Assembly (NCBI RefSeq): GCF_900167135.1
Contig: NZ_FUWZ01000001.1
Location: 2,218,336 to 2,282,335 of the forward strand
Source: Chitinophaga eiseniae
GTDB lineage: Bacteria > Bacteroidota > Bacteroidia > Chitinophagales > Chitinophagaceae
Direction of reading: 5' to 3'
DNA: 64,000 nt
Shown here: positions 46,381 through 55,353 of the stretch, piece after piece
Layout: every line of letters begins with the position of its first letter
Numbering within the stretch: the stretch's first letter is position 1
Made by a program: the position numbers and the translations under genes
Notes under the pieces: model-generated
What the model was told of the DNA's origin: nothing
The model's database searches: none
Seen by the model: the letters and a program-made list of their open reading frames with translations, nothing else

Positions 46381-49300
46381 ATGAAAAAACGCACCCTGAC
46401 CTTTTTAAGGCAGCGGAGGTACCTGTATTGCCTCTTGTTACTGCTATCAACCAAAATGTCGCCAGGTCAAACCGTCTTTAAAGTCACGGGTAAGGTCCTG
46501 GACAGTAAAGGCCAGGCGATGCCTGGCGTAACGGTCATGATAAAAAACACCTCCACCGGTACCACCACAACGGCCAGCGGAGACTATGTTATTACTGCAG
46601 GCGGCGGCACCGACACCCTCCTGTTTTCCTACATCGGGTATCAGCGGCAGATCATACCGCTGGCGGGCCGGCACAGCGTCCAGGTAACCATGCTGGAAAA
46701 TAAGAATGACCTGAACGACGTAGTGGTGGTGGCCTACGGACAACAAAAGAAAGGTAGTATGGTCAGCGCTATCACCAGCGTCAATCCGAAAGAAATCAAA
46801 GGTCCTACCAGTAACCTCACCACCATGCTGGCAGGACGCATCTCCGGCCTTGTTTCGTACCAGCGGAGCGGAGAACCCGGCGCCGATAACGCTTCCTTCT
46901 TTATCAGGGGCATCACCTCTTTCGGTTCGGGCAAGCTGGACCCGCTGATCCTGATAGACGGGATGGAGTCTGCCGCCATTGAACTGGCGCGTCTCCAGCC
47001 AGACGACATCGCCGGTTTCTCGGTATTGAAAGACGCTGCCGCCGCCTCCCTGTATGGCGCACGCGGCGCCAACGGCGTGATCCTCGTCACCACCAAAACA
47101 GGTAAAGCCGGTAATACCAAAATGAACATCAGGCTGGAGAACTCCATCTCTTCCAACACGAGGAACTTCCGCCTGACGGACAACATCACCTACATGCAGC
47201 TGGCAAACGAAGCGGCCCTCACCCGCAACCCGCTGGCGCCACTGCCTTACAGCCAGCATAAAATCGATGGAACCATCGCCGGCGGTGATCCGTATCTCTA
47301 TCCCGACAACAACTGGATAGACGCCCTGATAAAAAAATACACCAATAATCAGCGCTTCAACATCAACCTCACGGGCGGCGGTAACAAAGCGCAGTATTAT
47401 GTAGGCGCTACCGTCAACCAGGACAAAGGCATACTGAAAACACAGCGCGGCACCGAGGTGAATAACAACATCCGGCTGAGGAGCTACGAGGTGCGTTCCA
47501 ACGTCAACCTGAAGCTCACCAATACGACAGAGGCCATCATCAGGACCACCGGCAACTTTGACGATTACACGGGTCCGATCGGCGGCGGCGCTGAAGTATT
47601 TAAAAGTACGCTGAACGCCAACCCTGTCCTGTTTCCGGCTATTTTTCCGGCCAGCGCGCTGCCAACTGCCCGGCATCCCATGTTTGGCAATGCTTCCCGC
47701 GGATCCAACGGTGAAATATATACGAACCCGTATGCGTCGATGGTGTCAGGCTTCCAGCAGTACAACACGTCTGTTTTAAATGTACAGGTAGAAATAAAGC
47801 AGGACCTCGACTTTATCCTCCCCGGTCTCTCCGCCAGGGCCATGGCTTATACCAAGCGCTATTCCTATTTCAGCCTGAGCAGGCAGTATACCCCCTTTTT
47901 CTATGCAGCCAACCCTGTGGCGGATAAATCCGGCGGCTATACGCTTTCGCTGTTGAATGAGAGTACCGGAACAGAATATCTCAACTACAAGCCCGGCGAT
48001 AAAATAGTGAACACCACCACTTATGCAGAAGCTGCTATCAACTACAACAGGACCTTCAATGAACTGCATAATGTCGGCGGGCTGCTCATCGGTATCCGGC
48101 GCAACTACCTCAACGGCAACGCCGGAGATCTGCAGGCATCTCTTCCTTTCCGTAACCAGGGCATATCCGGCAGGTTTACCTATGCCTACGACAACCGTTA
48201 CCTGTTTGAAGGTAACTTCGGGTACAACGGCTCTGAAAGATTTGCAAAGAAAAACCGGTTCGGATTTTTTCCTTCCATCGGCCTGGCGTGGAACGCCGGC
48301 AATGAAAAGTTCCTCCAACCGTGGAACGATGTGGTATCAAAGCTGAAATTGCGCGCCACCTGGGGCCTCGTAGGCAACGACCAGATAGGCAATGCCAATG
48401 ACCGCTTCTTCTACCTCTCTAACGTAAAGCTCAGCGACGATCTTTTCTCCGCTGCCTTCGGAGAAAATTTCGCCTATAGCCGCCCCGGCGTCTCCGTTGC
48501 CCGGTATCCGAACGAAGGCATCACCTGGGAAAAATCAAAAAAGATCAACGTTGGCATGGACCTCGGACTGTGGAACGCACTGAATATTACCATCGACGCC
48601 TACCAGGAGCGCCGCAGCAATATCCTGATGGCCCGCGCCTATATCCCCACCACTCTCGGACTCACAGCGCCGGTAGCCGCCAACGTAGGCGTAGCACAGG
48701 GCCGCGGGATAGACGTATCCATGGATTATAACAAAACATTCAACAAAGCATGGCTGCAGATGCGCGGGACATTCACGTATGCAGCCAGCAAACTGCTGGT
48801 CAACGAAGAACCGGAATATCCGGCCAACATGCAGTACCTCTCCCGCGTGGGTCACTCCCTCGGGCAGGTATATGGCCTGATCGCAGAACGTTTGTTCGTG
48901 GATGATGAGGACGTGAAAAACTCTCCCAGGCAGCATTTCGGGGAAGTGAGGGGCGGAGATATCAAATACCGCGATATGAACGGCGACGGACAAATCACTA
49001 CGCTGGACATGGTCAACGGGCTTGCGCACCCCGTCACGCCGGAAGTGATCTACGGCTTCGGCTTTTCTTTCGGCTATAAAAATTTTGATATCAGCACTTT
49101 CTTCCAGGGATCTGCAAGATCTTCTATCGCCATCAGCCCCGAAGCCATTTCCCCGTTTGTGGCCGATGGCCCTAACCAGCACGGCCTGCTGGACGTGATC
49201 GCCAACGATCACTGGTCGGAAGATAACCGCAACCTGTACGCCTTCTGGCCCCGGCTGGGGCTCACTCAAAATGAGAACAACAACCAGCCGTCCAGCTGGT

Positions 49301-49527
49301 GGATACGCAACGGCGCTTTCCTGAGAATGAAAAGCGCAGAGATCGGGTATAACATCGGCGACAAGGGCCTGAAAAGATACCACATTGCCGGCCTGCGGAT
49401 TTATGCCAACGGCAGCAACCTGTTCCTCGTCAGCGCCTTTAAACTATGGGACCCCGAACAGGGCGGAAACGGCCTGGGATACCCGGTGCAGCGTGTTTTT
49501 AATATAGGCCTCAACGTTCAGTTATAA
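46381..49527 (+). CDS. SusC-family TonB-dependent transporter, second central locus
   Basis: A 1048-aa outer membrane transporter without an STN domain. It opens with a basic, hydrophobic signal peptide (RRYLYCLLLLLSTKMSPGQ), then the carboxypeptidase-regulatory-like domain (VTGKVLDSKGQAMPGVTVMI), the linker NDVVVVAYGQQKKGS, the plug (LAGRISGLVSYQRSGEPGAD, then SVLKDAAAASLYGARGANGV) and the barrel. It is strongly similar along its length to the SusC at 36230, including matching plug and C-terminal motifs, so the two loci look like copies of one ancestral unit. The absence of STN means it is not controlled by the FecI/FecR pair; the GntR gene next door is the likely regulator. Its SusD follows after 20 bases. 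Confidence 0.96.
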   Translation: MKKRTLTFLRQRRYLYCLLLLLSTKMSPGQTVFKVTGKVLDSKGQAMPGVTVMIKNTSTGTTTTASGDYVITAGGGTDTLLFSYIGYQRQIIPLAGRHSVQVTMLENKNDLNDVVVVAYGQQKKGSMVSAITSVNPKEIKGPTSNLTTMLAGRISGLVSYQRSGEPGADNASFFIRGITSFGSGKLDPLILIDGMESAAIELARLQPDDIAGFSVLKDAAAASLYGARGANGVILVTTKTGKAGNTKMNIRLENSISSNTRNFRLTDNITYMQLANEAALTRNPLAPLPYSQHKIDGTIAGGDPYLYPDNNWIDALIKKYTNNQRFNINLTGGGNKAQYYVGATVNQDKGILKTQRGTEVNNNIRLRSYEVRSNVNLKLTNTTEAIIRTTGNFDDYTGPIGGGAEVFKSTLNANPVLFPAIFPASALPTARHPMFGNASRGSNGEIYTNPYASMVSGFQQYNTSVLNVQVEIKQDLDFILPGLSARAMAYTKRYSYFSLSRQYTPFFYAANPVADKSGGYTLSLLNESTGTEYLNYKPGDKIVNTTTYAEAAINYNRTFNELHNVGGLLIGIRRNYLNGNAGDLQASLPFRNQGISGRFTYAYDNRYLFEGNFGYNGSERFAKKNRFGFFPSIGLAWNAGNEKFLQPWNDVVSKLKLRATWGLVGNDQIGNANDRFFYLSNVKLSDDLFSAAFGENFAYSRPGVSVARYPNEGITWEKSKKINVGMDLGLWNALNITIDAYQERRSNILMARAYIPTTLGLTAPVAANVGVAQGRGIDVSMDYNKTFNKAWLQMRGTFTYAASKLLVNEEPEYPANMQYLSRVGHSLGQVYGLIAERLFVDDEDVKNSPRQHFGEVRGGDIKYRDMNGDGQITTLDMVNGLAHPVTPEVIYGFGFSFGYKNFDISTFFQGSARSSIAISPEAISPFVADGPNQHGLLDVIANDHWSEDNRNLYAFWPRLGLTQNENNNQPSSWWIRNGAFLRMKSAEIGYNIGDKGLKRYHIAGLRIYANGSNLFLVSAFKLWDPEQGGNGLGYPVQRVFNIGLNVQL

Positions 49528-49547
49528 CGCCGGCTAAATCATATGTC

Positions 49548-51464
49548 ATGAAACATTTATCAACCAACTCCTTATCATATCTCTCCCGCTGGCTGTTATG
49601 CCTCGCCTGTTCCATGTTGTTCGCCTGCAATAAATACCTCGATATCGTTCCGGACAACGTGGCCACCCTCGATCACGCTTTCTCCAACCGGCTGGAAGCG
49701 GAGAAGTATTTATTTACCTGTTATGCTTACCTGCCACAGGATGACCACCCGGATAAAAACCCCGCCTTCAGCGGCGGCGATGAAGCGTGGACCTACTGGC
49801 CGATGACGGAAGATTTTTTCTTCCTGGACCCGTACAACATCGCACGGGGAAATCAGAACGTAGCGCAACCCTACATGAACTACTGGGACGGATATGATGG
49901 AGAGTCCCTCTGGCAGGGTATCAGGGCCTGTAATATCTTCCTGGAAAATATCAACAATGTCCGCGACCTGCAGCCTTATGAAAGAGACAGATGGACGGCA
50001 GAAGCCACCTTTTTAAAAGCTTACTTCCACTGGTACCTGCTAAGGATGTACGGCCCCATCCCGATAGCGGACAAAAACCTGCCCATCACCGCTTCCCCGG
50101 AAGAAGTGAAAGTATTCCGGCAACCGGTAGATACGGTGGTGAACTACATCGCAGGATTGATTGATGCAGTAGCGGGCAATGAGAACAGCGCACTACCGGC
50201 AAAAATTACCAGTACCACAACAGAGCTGGGCCGCATCACCAGGGCCGCAGCGCTGGCCATCAAGGCGCGGGTGCTGGTAACAGCCGCCAGCCCGCTGTTT
50301 AACGGCAACAACGATTTCGCCGGCATGAAAAATAAAAACGGCCAACCGCTTTTTAATCCACAGTACGACGCCACCAAATGGGAAAAAGCACGCGTCGCCT
50401 GTAAACAGGCCATCGATGTGGCACAGGCGGCCGGCAGTAAACTGTATTACTTCAACCCCGCCGTGGGAACAGTAGACCCGGCCACGAAAGTGGAAATGAA
50501 TATCCGTAACGCCGTTTGTGAAAAATGGAACAGTGAGCTTATCTGGGGACAAACATCCGGCGGTACGCCTGCGTACTGGCTGCAAACCTACGCCTGCCCG
50601 CAACTGGACCCCAATGTTTTTAACCTGAACCTGAAAGGAAAATTGGCGCCCCCGCTGAAAATAGCGGAACTTTTTTATACACGCAACGGCGTTCCCGTGG
50701 AGGAAGACAGGACCTGGAATTACGCCGCCCGCTATCAGTTGCGTACGGCTACCGCAAAAGATACCGGTATACAGGAAGGATATCGCACCATCGGCCTGCA
50801 CTTTGAAAGAGAACCCCGGTTCTACGCAGATATGGCCTTTGATGGGTCCACCTGGTTTATGAAAAACGGTAATTACAACATTCAGAGTAAACTGGAACAA
50901 CACTCCGGGAAAAAACAAAGCCGCCTCTATTCCGTCACAGGCTACTATACTAAAAAAATCGTCAACTGGAACCTGGTGTACAACAACACCTCGCTGGAAG
51001 TGGAAGCGTACCCCTGGCCGATCATGCGCCTGGGAGACCTTTACCTGCTGTATGCTGAAGCATCCAACGAAACTGGTAAACCAGCTGACGCGCTGTTTTA
51101 TCTCAATCAGCTGCGGGCGAGGGCAGGACTGGCTTCTGTGGAGTTTTCGTGGAGCACGTATTCTACGAAGCCAACGAAATATTCCACACAGGAAGGACTG
51201 CGCGAAATCATCCGGCAGGAAAGGACCATTGAAATGGCTTTTGAAGGCAGCCGCTTCTGGGACCTCCGCAGATGGAAGACAGCGCCACAGGTGCTGAACC
51301 AACCTGTCTTTGGCTGGGATATCCTCCAGTCAACCTATGAAGACTATAACCGCAGAGTGTTTTTGTACAGTCCCCGGTTTGTGGCGCCCAGGGATTATTT
51401 CTGGCCGATCAAGGAGAACAATATTCAAATCAATCCTAACCTCGTACAAAATACCGGTTGGTAA
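49548..51464 (+). CDS. SusD/RagB family lipoprotein, second central locus
   Basis: A 638-aa surface lipoprotein, partner of the preceding SusC. The signal peptide is long, with the likely lipidated Cys27 in SMLFAC. After it comes NKYLDIVPDNVATLDHAF, nearly the same as in the SusD at 39716, which confirms paralogy. Family features include KAYFHWYLLRMYGPIP near residue 160 and FEGSRFWDLRRWKT near the C-terminus. Length and layout are normal. It is followed after 37 bases by the DUF4959-type lipoprotein gene, in the same order as in the first locus. Confidence 0.95.
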   Translation: MKHLSTNSLSYLSRWLLCLACSMLFACNKYLDIVPDNVATLDHAFSNRLEAEKYLFTCYAYLPQDDHPDKNPAFSGGDEAWTYWPMTEDFFFLDPYNIARGNQNVAQPYMNYWDGYDGESLWQGIRACNIFLENINNVRDLQPYERDRWTAEATFLKAYFHWYLLRMYGPIPIADKNLPITASPEEVKVFRQPVDTVVNYIAGLIDAVAGNENSALPAKITSTTTELGRITRAAALAIKARVLVTAASPLFNGNNDFAGMKNKNGQPLFNPQYDATKWEKARVACKQAIDVAQAAGSKLYYFNPAVGTVDPATKVEMNIRNAVCEKWNSELIWGQTSGGTPAYWLQTYACPQLDPNVFNLNLKGKLAPPLKIAELFYTRNGVPVEEDRTWNYAARYQLRTATAKDTGIQEGYRTIGLHFEREPRFYADMAFDGSTWFMKNGNYNIQSKLEQHSGKKQSRLYSVTGYYTKKIVNWNLVYNNTSLEVEAYPWPIMRLGDLYLLYAEASNETGKPADALFYLNQLRARAGLASVEFSWSTYSTKPTKYSTQEGLREIIRQERTIEMAFEGSRFWDLRRWKTAPQVLNQPVFGWDILQSTYEDYNRRVFLYSPRFVAPRDYFWPIKENNIQINPNLVQNTGW

Positions 51465-51501
51465 TGGTCATTGATCAATATACCGATATAAACATATTGA
51501 G

Positions 51502-52671
51502 ATGAAAAAAAGAATTTTTTACCTGCACCTCTTTATCATCCTCCTGGTGGGAGGCGCCTGCAGGCAGGAAAGCAACGGCCCTGTGCTCAAAGACAAGACC
51601 GCTCCGGGGCCGGTGAGCAACGTAGTGGTGGAAAGTCTGCATGGCGCGGCAAAAATAAGTTATGCTGTTCCCGCGGATGCTGATCTGCTATATGTAAAAG
51701 CCCTTTATACGGCTCCCAACGGCGTAGTCCGTGAAACAAAAGTAAGCCGTTACAACAGGGACCTGACCGTTGCCGGTTTCGGTGATACCAGCGAGTATAA
51801 AATCACAGTGTATGCAGTTGATAAAAGCGAAAATGTCTCCCCGCCGGTGACCGTCATCGTCCGTCCGCAGATACCGCCGGTATGGATTGTCAGAAAAGCG
51901 CTGGCCGCCAGCGCCGACTTCGGAGGCATCAATGTAAGATATACCAACCCCGAAGAAGATGACCTGGCGATCGTAGTGCTTGCAGACGATTCGCTGGGCC
52001 GGTTCTCCCCGGTGGCTACACAATACACCAACCTGAAGGAAGGTGATTTTTCCACACGGAATATGCCCGACGTACCTACAAAGTTTGGCGTGTATGTACG
52101 CGACAGATGGGGCAATCTCTCCGATACCATGCACATGGTGCTGACGCCCCTTTTTGAACAAAGGCTGGACCGCCTCAAAATGAAAGGCCTGGTACTGCCC
52201 GGAGATGCGCCGATAGGGTATGGCGGTTCTATCGCCGGCCTTTTCGATGGCAGCACCACCAATGGTTTTTATCATTCCAGCGATGCTGCGAGAATGCCGC
52301 AATGGTTTACCTATGACATGGGGCAGCGTGCGAAACTGAGCCGGCTGGTATGGCATATGCGGCCGGGATTTTATTATTCATTGCACAATCCCCGCGTAGT
52401 GGAAATATGGGGTTCTGATAATCCAAATCCAGATGGCAGTTTCGACGCCAGTTGGACTTTGCTGGCCACCGTTACGCAGATCAAGCCTTCAGGGTTGCCG
52501 GAAGGGCAGCTTTCCCAGGCAGATACAGATGCGGCGCTGGCAGGGCAAACGGTGACCTTCCCTTTAAACACGCCCAAAGTACGCTACATCCGGTTTAAGA
52601 CACTGAAGAACTGGTCGAACGGGACCTATGTGAACTTTTACGAGATCGCGATGTGGGGAGATACCAAGTAA
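51502..52671 (+). CDS. Surface lipoprotein of the DUF4959/DUF5126/DUF5000 type, second copy
   Basis: A 389-aa lipoprotein with Cys20 (LLVGGAC). It repeats the three-part layout of the protein at 41650: an N-terminal Fn3-like part (GPVSNVVVESLHGAAKISY), a middle part (SADFGGINVRYTNPEEDDLAIV, then FGVYVRDRWGNLSDTMH) and a C-terminal discoidin-like part (WFTYDMGQRAKLSRLVWHM, then VRYIRFKTLKNWSNGTYV). The conserved YVRDRWGN-type box and the following LDRxKMK segment are shared by both copies. It probably binds the same kind of surface glycan as its paralogue. Its 3' end is 26 bases from the next start. Confidence 0.85.
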   Translation: MKKRIFYLHLFIILLVGGACRQESNGPVLKDKTAPGPVSNVVVESLHGAAKISYAVPADADLLYVKALYTAPNGVVRETKVSRYNRDLTVAGFGDTSEYKITVYAVDKSENVSPPVTVIVRPQIPPVWIVRKALAASADFGGINVRYTNPEEDDLAIVVLADDSLGRFSPVATQYTNLKEGDFSTRNMPDVPTKFGVYVRDRWGNLSDTMHMVLTPLFEQRLDRLKMKGLVLPGDAPIGYGGSIAGLFDGSTTNGFYHSSDAARMPQWFTYDMGQRAKLSRLVWHMRPGFYYSLHNPRVVEIWGSDNPNPDGSFDASWTLLATVTQIKPSGLPEGQLSQADTDAALAGQTVTFPLNTPKVRYIRFKTLKNWSNGTYVNFYEIAMWGDTK

Positions 52672-52697
52672 TACATCAACCTGAAAAAAAACAATAC

Positions 52698-53900
52698 ATG
52701 AAATATAGCTGTTTCATCTTCTTATGGTTGCTGGGCATTTCGGTATGGCTCGTGTCCTGTACCAAAGGAGATGCCTTTAAGAAATATATGGAGGGAGGGG
52801 AAATCACCTATCCCGGACGTGTGGATACGGTGCTGGTACAACCGGGTTACGAACGTATACAGCTGCTGCTGGTGCCTGGTAACGACCCGCTGGTGACGAA
52901 GTTCAGGATCTTCTGGAACAGTAACGCGGATTCCCTGGAGGTACCGGTAAAACAACACAGCGGAAAGGATACGTTGCCGGTGCTCATACCAGCGCTGCAT
53001 GAAGGCAATTACAATTTCACTATTTATTCCTATGACAAAGACAATAACAGGTCGGTGATCGTGAATGTCTTCGGAACGGCCTATGGGAAAAGTTATGCCG
53101 GCACGCTGGTCAACAGGACGCTGAAGTCGGTGGAACAGTCGCCGGACGGCAAACAGATCATCTTACTTTGGGGAGAGCCTGCGGGGGGAGAGCAGGGGAT
53201 AGAAGTGAGCTATGTCGGCGCCGGCGGAACAACACAAAAGGTAATTGCCCACCCCGGGGATGCCCGTACGGTGCTTCCTGACTATACAGAGCGTTCAAAG
53301 CTGACCTACCGCTCCATGTATAAACCGGATACGACTGCCTTCGAATTTTTTTACCCGGAGCCGTCGGCTGTTACACTGCCTGCATTTGAACGGGAGCTGT
53401 CCAAAGCCGGTTTTAAGGTGCTGCCACTACCTACGGATGTAAAGGACGGGGGCTATGGCTGGCTGATAGATTACCTTTGGGACAACAACTATGATGTGCC
53501 CGGTTTTGCCACACAGTCTGTTATCCCCTGCTGGTTTACGATAGATGCAGGCGCGGCCGCTCCGCTCAGCCGTTTTAAGCTATGGCAGGCGGCCGACAGG
53601 TTATATAACCAGGAAAATGTAAAAACGTTTGAACTATACGGCAGCAATAACCCTGCGCCGGATGGCAGCTGGAACAGCTGGAGCCTGATAGGGTCCTATG
53701 AATCTGTGAAGCCTTCCGGTTTACCGACAGGACAGCAGACCGATGATGACATCGCTTTCGCAAAAAACGGGGAATCCTTTTCAGTGCCCACAGGAACAAC
53801 CGCGTTCCGCTATTACCGGTTCAGGTTACTGACCAACTGGGGGAATGCTCAGTTTATGACGATGGGAGAATGCACGTTTTATACGCACAGTAAAAATTAA
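52698..53900 (+). CDS. DUF4998 lipoprotein with C-terminal discoidin-like domain
   Basis: A 400-aa lipoprotein. The ATG at 52698 gives a lipoprotein signal peptide ending at Cys21 (VWLVSC); the frame from 52653 overlaps the preceding gene and lacks a signal at its start. The N-terminal part (GEITYPGRVDTVLVQPGYERIQLLL, then VTKFRIFWNSNADSLEVPV, then LHEGNYNFTIYSYDKDNN) matches the DUF4998 protein at 42872. The C-terminal 150 residues instead form a discoidin/F5-8C-like module (CWFTIDAGAAAPLSRFKLWQ, then FELYGSNNPAPDGSW, then FRYYRFRLLTNWGNAQFM). Compared with the first locus it has thus gained or kept a binding domain that the other copy lacks. It probably acts at the cell surface. Confidence 0.83.
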   Translation: MKYSCFIFLWLLGISVWLVSCTKGDAFKKYMEGGEITYPGRVDTVLVQPGYERIQLLLVPGNDPLVTKFRIFWNSNADSLEVPVKQHSGKDTLPVLIPALHEGNYNFTIYSYDKDNNRSVIVNVFGTAYGKSYAGTLVNRTLKSVEQSPDGKQIILLWGEPAGGEQGIEVSYVGAGGTTQKVIAHPGDARTVLPDYTERSKLTYRSMYKPDTTAFEFFYPEPSAVTLPAFERELSKAGFKVLPLPTDVKDGGYGWLIDYLWDNNYDVPGFATQSVIPCWFTIDAGAAAPLSRFKLWQAADRLYNQENVKTFELYGSNNPAPDGSWNSWSLIGSYESVKPSGLPTGQQTDDDIAFAKNGESFSVPTGTTAFRYYRFRLLTNWGNAQFMTMGECTFYTHSKN

Positions 53901-53917
53901 ATTCAAAAAAACAGAGG

Positions 53918-55255
53918 ATGAAACGACTATTTGTAGCAACATGTCTGCTCATGGGCACCATGGCGCAGGCACAGACAGAAAAAATTGAACTGTTGTCCTA
54001 TCCCGGCAGGATAGCGGCGACAGTACCGGGTAAAGCCGCGCTGGCCAGGCAGATACTGGCAGACCACCGCCTGGACACCGTGCAGGAAAGGGCCCTGAAA
54101 ATACTGACGGGTTTTAACGCCGGCACAGGGTACGGGGAGATATGGATAAGAGATTTTAATACGTTTATCAACGGGTCCCTGAAAGTACGCCGGCCTGCAG
54201 ATGTGAAAGAGGCGTTGCTGCTTTTCTTCAAGGTACAGGGAGCAGACGGCAATATACCGGACGGTGTTATCAAAGAAAAACAGGCCAATATCGGTTATCA
54301 ATACGCCTACTCCAACCTGGCTCCCGGCTGGGCCAGCCACAAGAATACTGTGGAAACAGACCAGGAATCGTCGCTGATACAGGCAGTGAGGAAATACATT
54401 GAAGCTACCGGCGACCGGGCTATCCTTAGTGAAAAAATCGGGGATCAGACAGTCCTGCAGCGTATGGAGGCAGCCCTGGATTTTGTGCTGACAGAACGGT
54501 GGTCTGCTGAATATGGCCTGGTAAAAGGCGCCACCACCATCGACTGGGGCGATGTGCAGCCGGAGAAAGGATGGGGGGTAGCGCTTAACAAAGAAACCAA
54601 ATGGGCAATAGATATTTATGACAACGCCATGTTCCTGTCGGCCATCAGCGACTTCCTGGCGTTGAAACCTGCTGCCGCCGCTGTAAAGAAAAACTGGAAG
54701 GAGATTGCCAAAAGTATCAGGAAGAATGTCCGGAAACATCTGTGGGATGCATCTGCCGGAAAATACATTCCGCATATTTACCTGGACGGAAGCCCGTTCC
54801 CTAAGACATTCGACGAAAACAGGATCCTGTATACCGGTGGTACTACCTGTGCTATTTTGGCCGGACTGCATGATAAAAAAGAAATCCGGCGTATCAACAA
54901 CCAATTTCTGGACGCAGCGGAAAAAGAGAAATTTGCTACGATTGGGATGACGGTATATCCCCCATATCCGGTGGAAGTGTTTCCTAATATGGCGGCCTAT
55001 GTTTACCAGAATGCCGGCGACTGGACCTGGTTCGGTGGTCGTATGATCCCTGCTTTAATAAATGCGGACATGCCTGCGGAAGCTTATGCTGAAATCATTC
55101 CCATGCTTGACCGGGTGATTAAAAACAATGGTTTTTACGAATGGTATGATGTACAGAACGGCAAAGCCTCCGGCTCCGGCGACTTCCGGGGAGAAGCGGG
55201 CGTGTTCTATGATGCCATTGCCGCACTGAAAAAGTGGGCGCAGCGGGCAAAGTAG
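53918..55255 (+). CDS. Exported six-hairpin ((alpha/alpha)6-barrel) glycoside hydrolase
   Basis: A 445-aa enzyme that ends the second SusCD operon, 17 bases after the lipoprotein gene. A Sec signal peptide (LLMGTMAQAQ) is cleaved, so it is periplasmic or exported. The helical repeats with Trp/Asp-rich loops are typical of six-hairpin glycosidases: YGEIWIRDFNTF (residues about 72-83), ADGNIPDGVI, TVETDQESSLIQAV (about 147-160), TTIDWGDVQPEKGWG, WAIDIYDNAMF and DWTWFGGRMIPAL. Candidate catalytic acids are the Asp in IWIRD, the Glu/Asp in TVETDQES and the Asp in IDWGD. I cannot assign a CAZy family with certainty; a debranching-type or other exo-acting enzyme is possible. It is the only dedicated glycosidase in this operon and so best reports the substrate. 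Confidence 0.75.
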   Translation: MKRLFVATCLLMGTMAQAQTEKIELLSYPGRIAATVPGKAALARQILADHRLDTVQERALKILTGFNAGTGYGEIWIRDFNTFINGSLKVRRPADVKEALLLFFKVQGADGNIPDGVIKEKQANIGYQYAYSNLAPGWASHKNTVETDQESSLIQAVRKYIEATGDRAILSEKIGDQTVLQRMEAALDFVLTERWSAEYGLVKGATTIDWGDVQPEKGWGVALNKETKWAIDIYDNAMFLSAISDFLALKPAAAAVKKNWKEIAKSIRKNVRKHLWDASAGKYIPHIYLDGSPFPKTFDENRILYTGGTTCAILAGLHDKKEIRRINNQFLDAAEKEKFATIGMTVYPPYPVEVFPNMAAYVYQNAGDWTWFGGRMIPALINADMPAEAYAEIIPMLDRVIKNNGFYEWYDVQNGKASGSGDFRGEAGVFYDAIAALKKWAQRAK

Positions 55256-55353
55256 TAAGCCTAAAATATGATGTGTAAATACCCTTTAGTGCCCTAACGA
55301 CTCAGTGCACTTTTATGACAAGGCCGCCGTAGTCTTACGCTGGCAGCTTGATG

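Noticed and set aside
46447..47676. 409-aa minus-strand open frame opposite the second central SusC
   Set aside because: Antisense shadow; the composition is that of reverse-translated plug and barrel sequence.
50193..51302. 369-aa minus-strand open frame opposite the third SusD
   Set aside because: Antisense shadow of a well-supported SusD gene.
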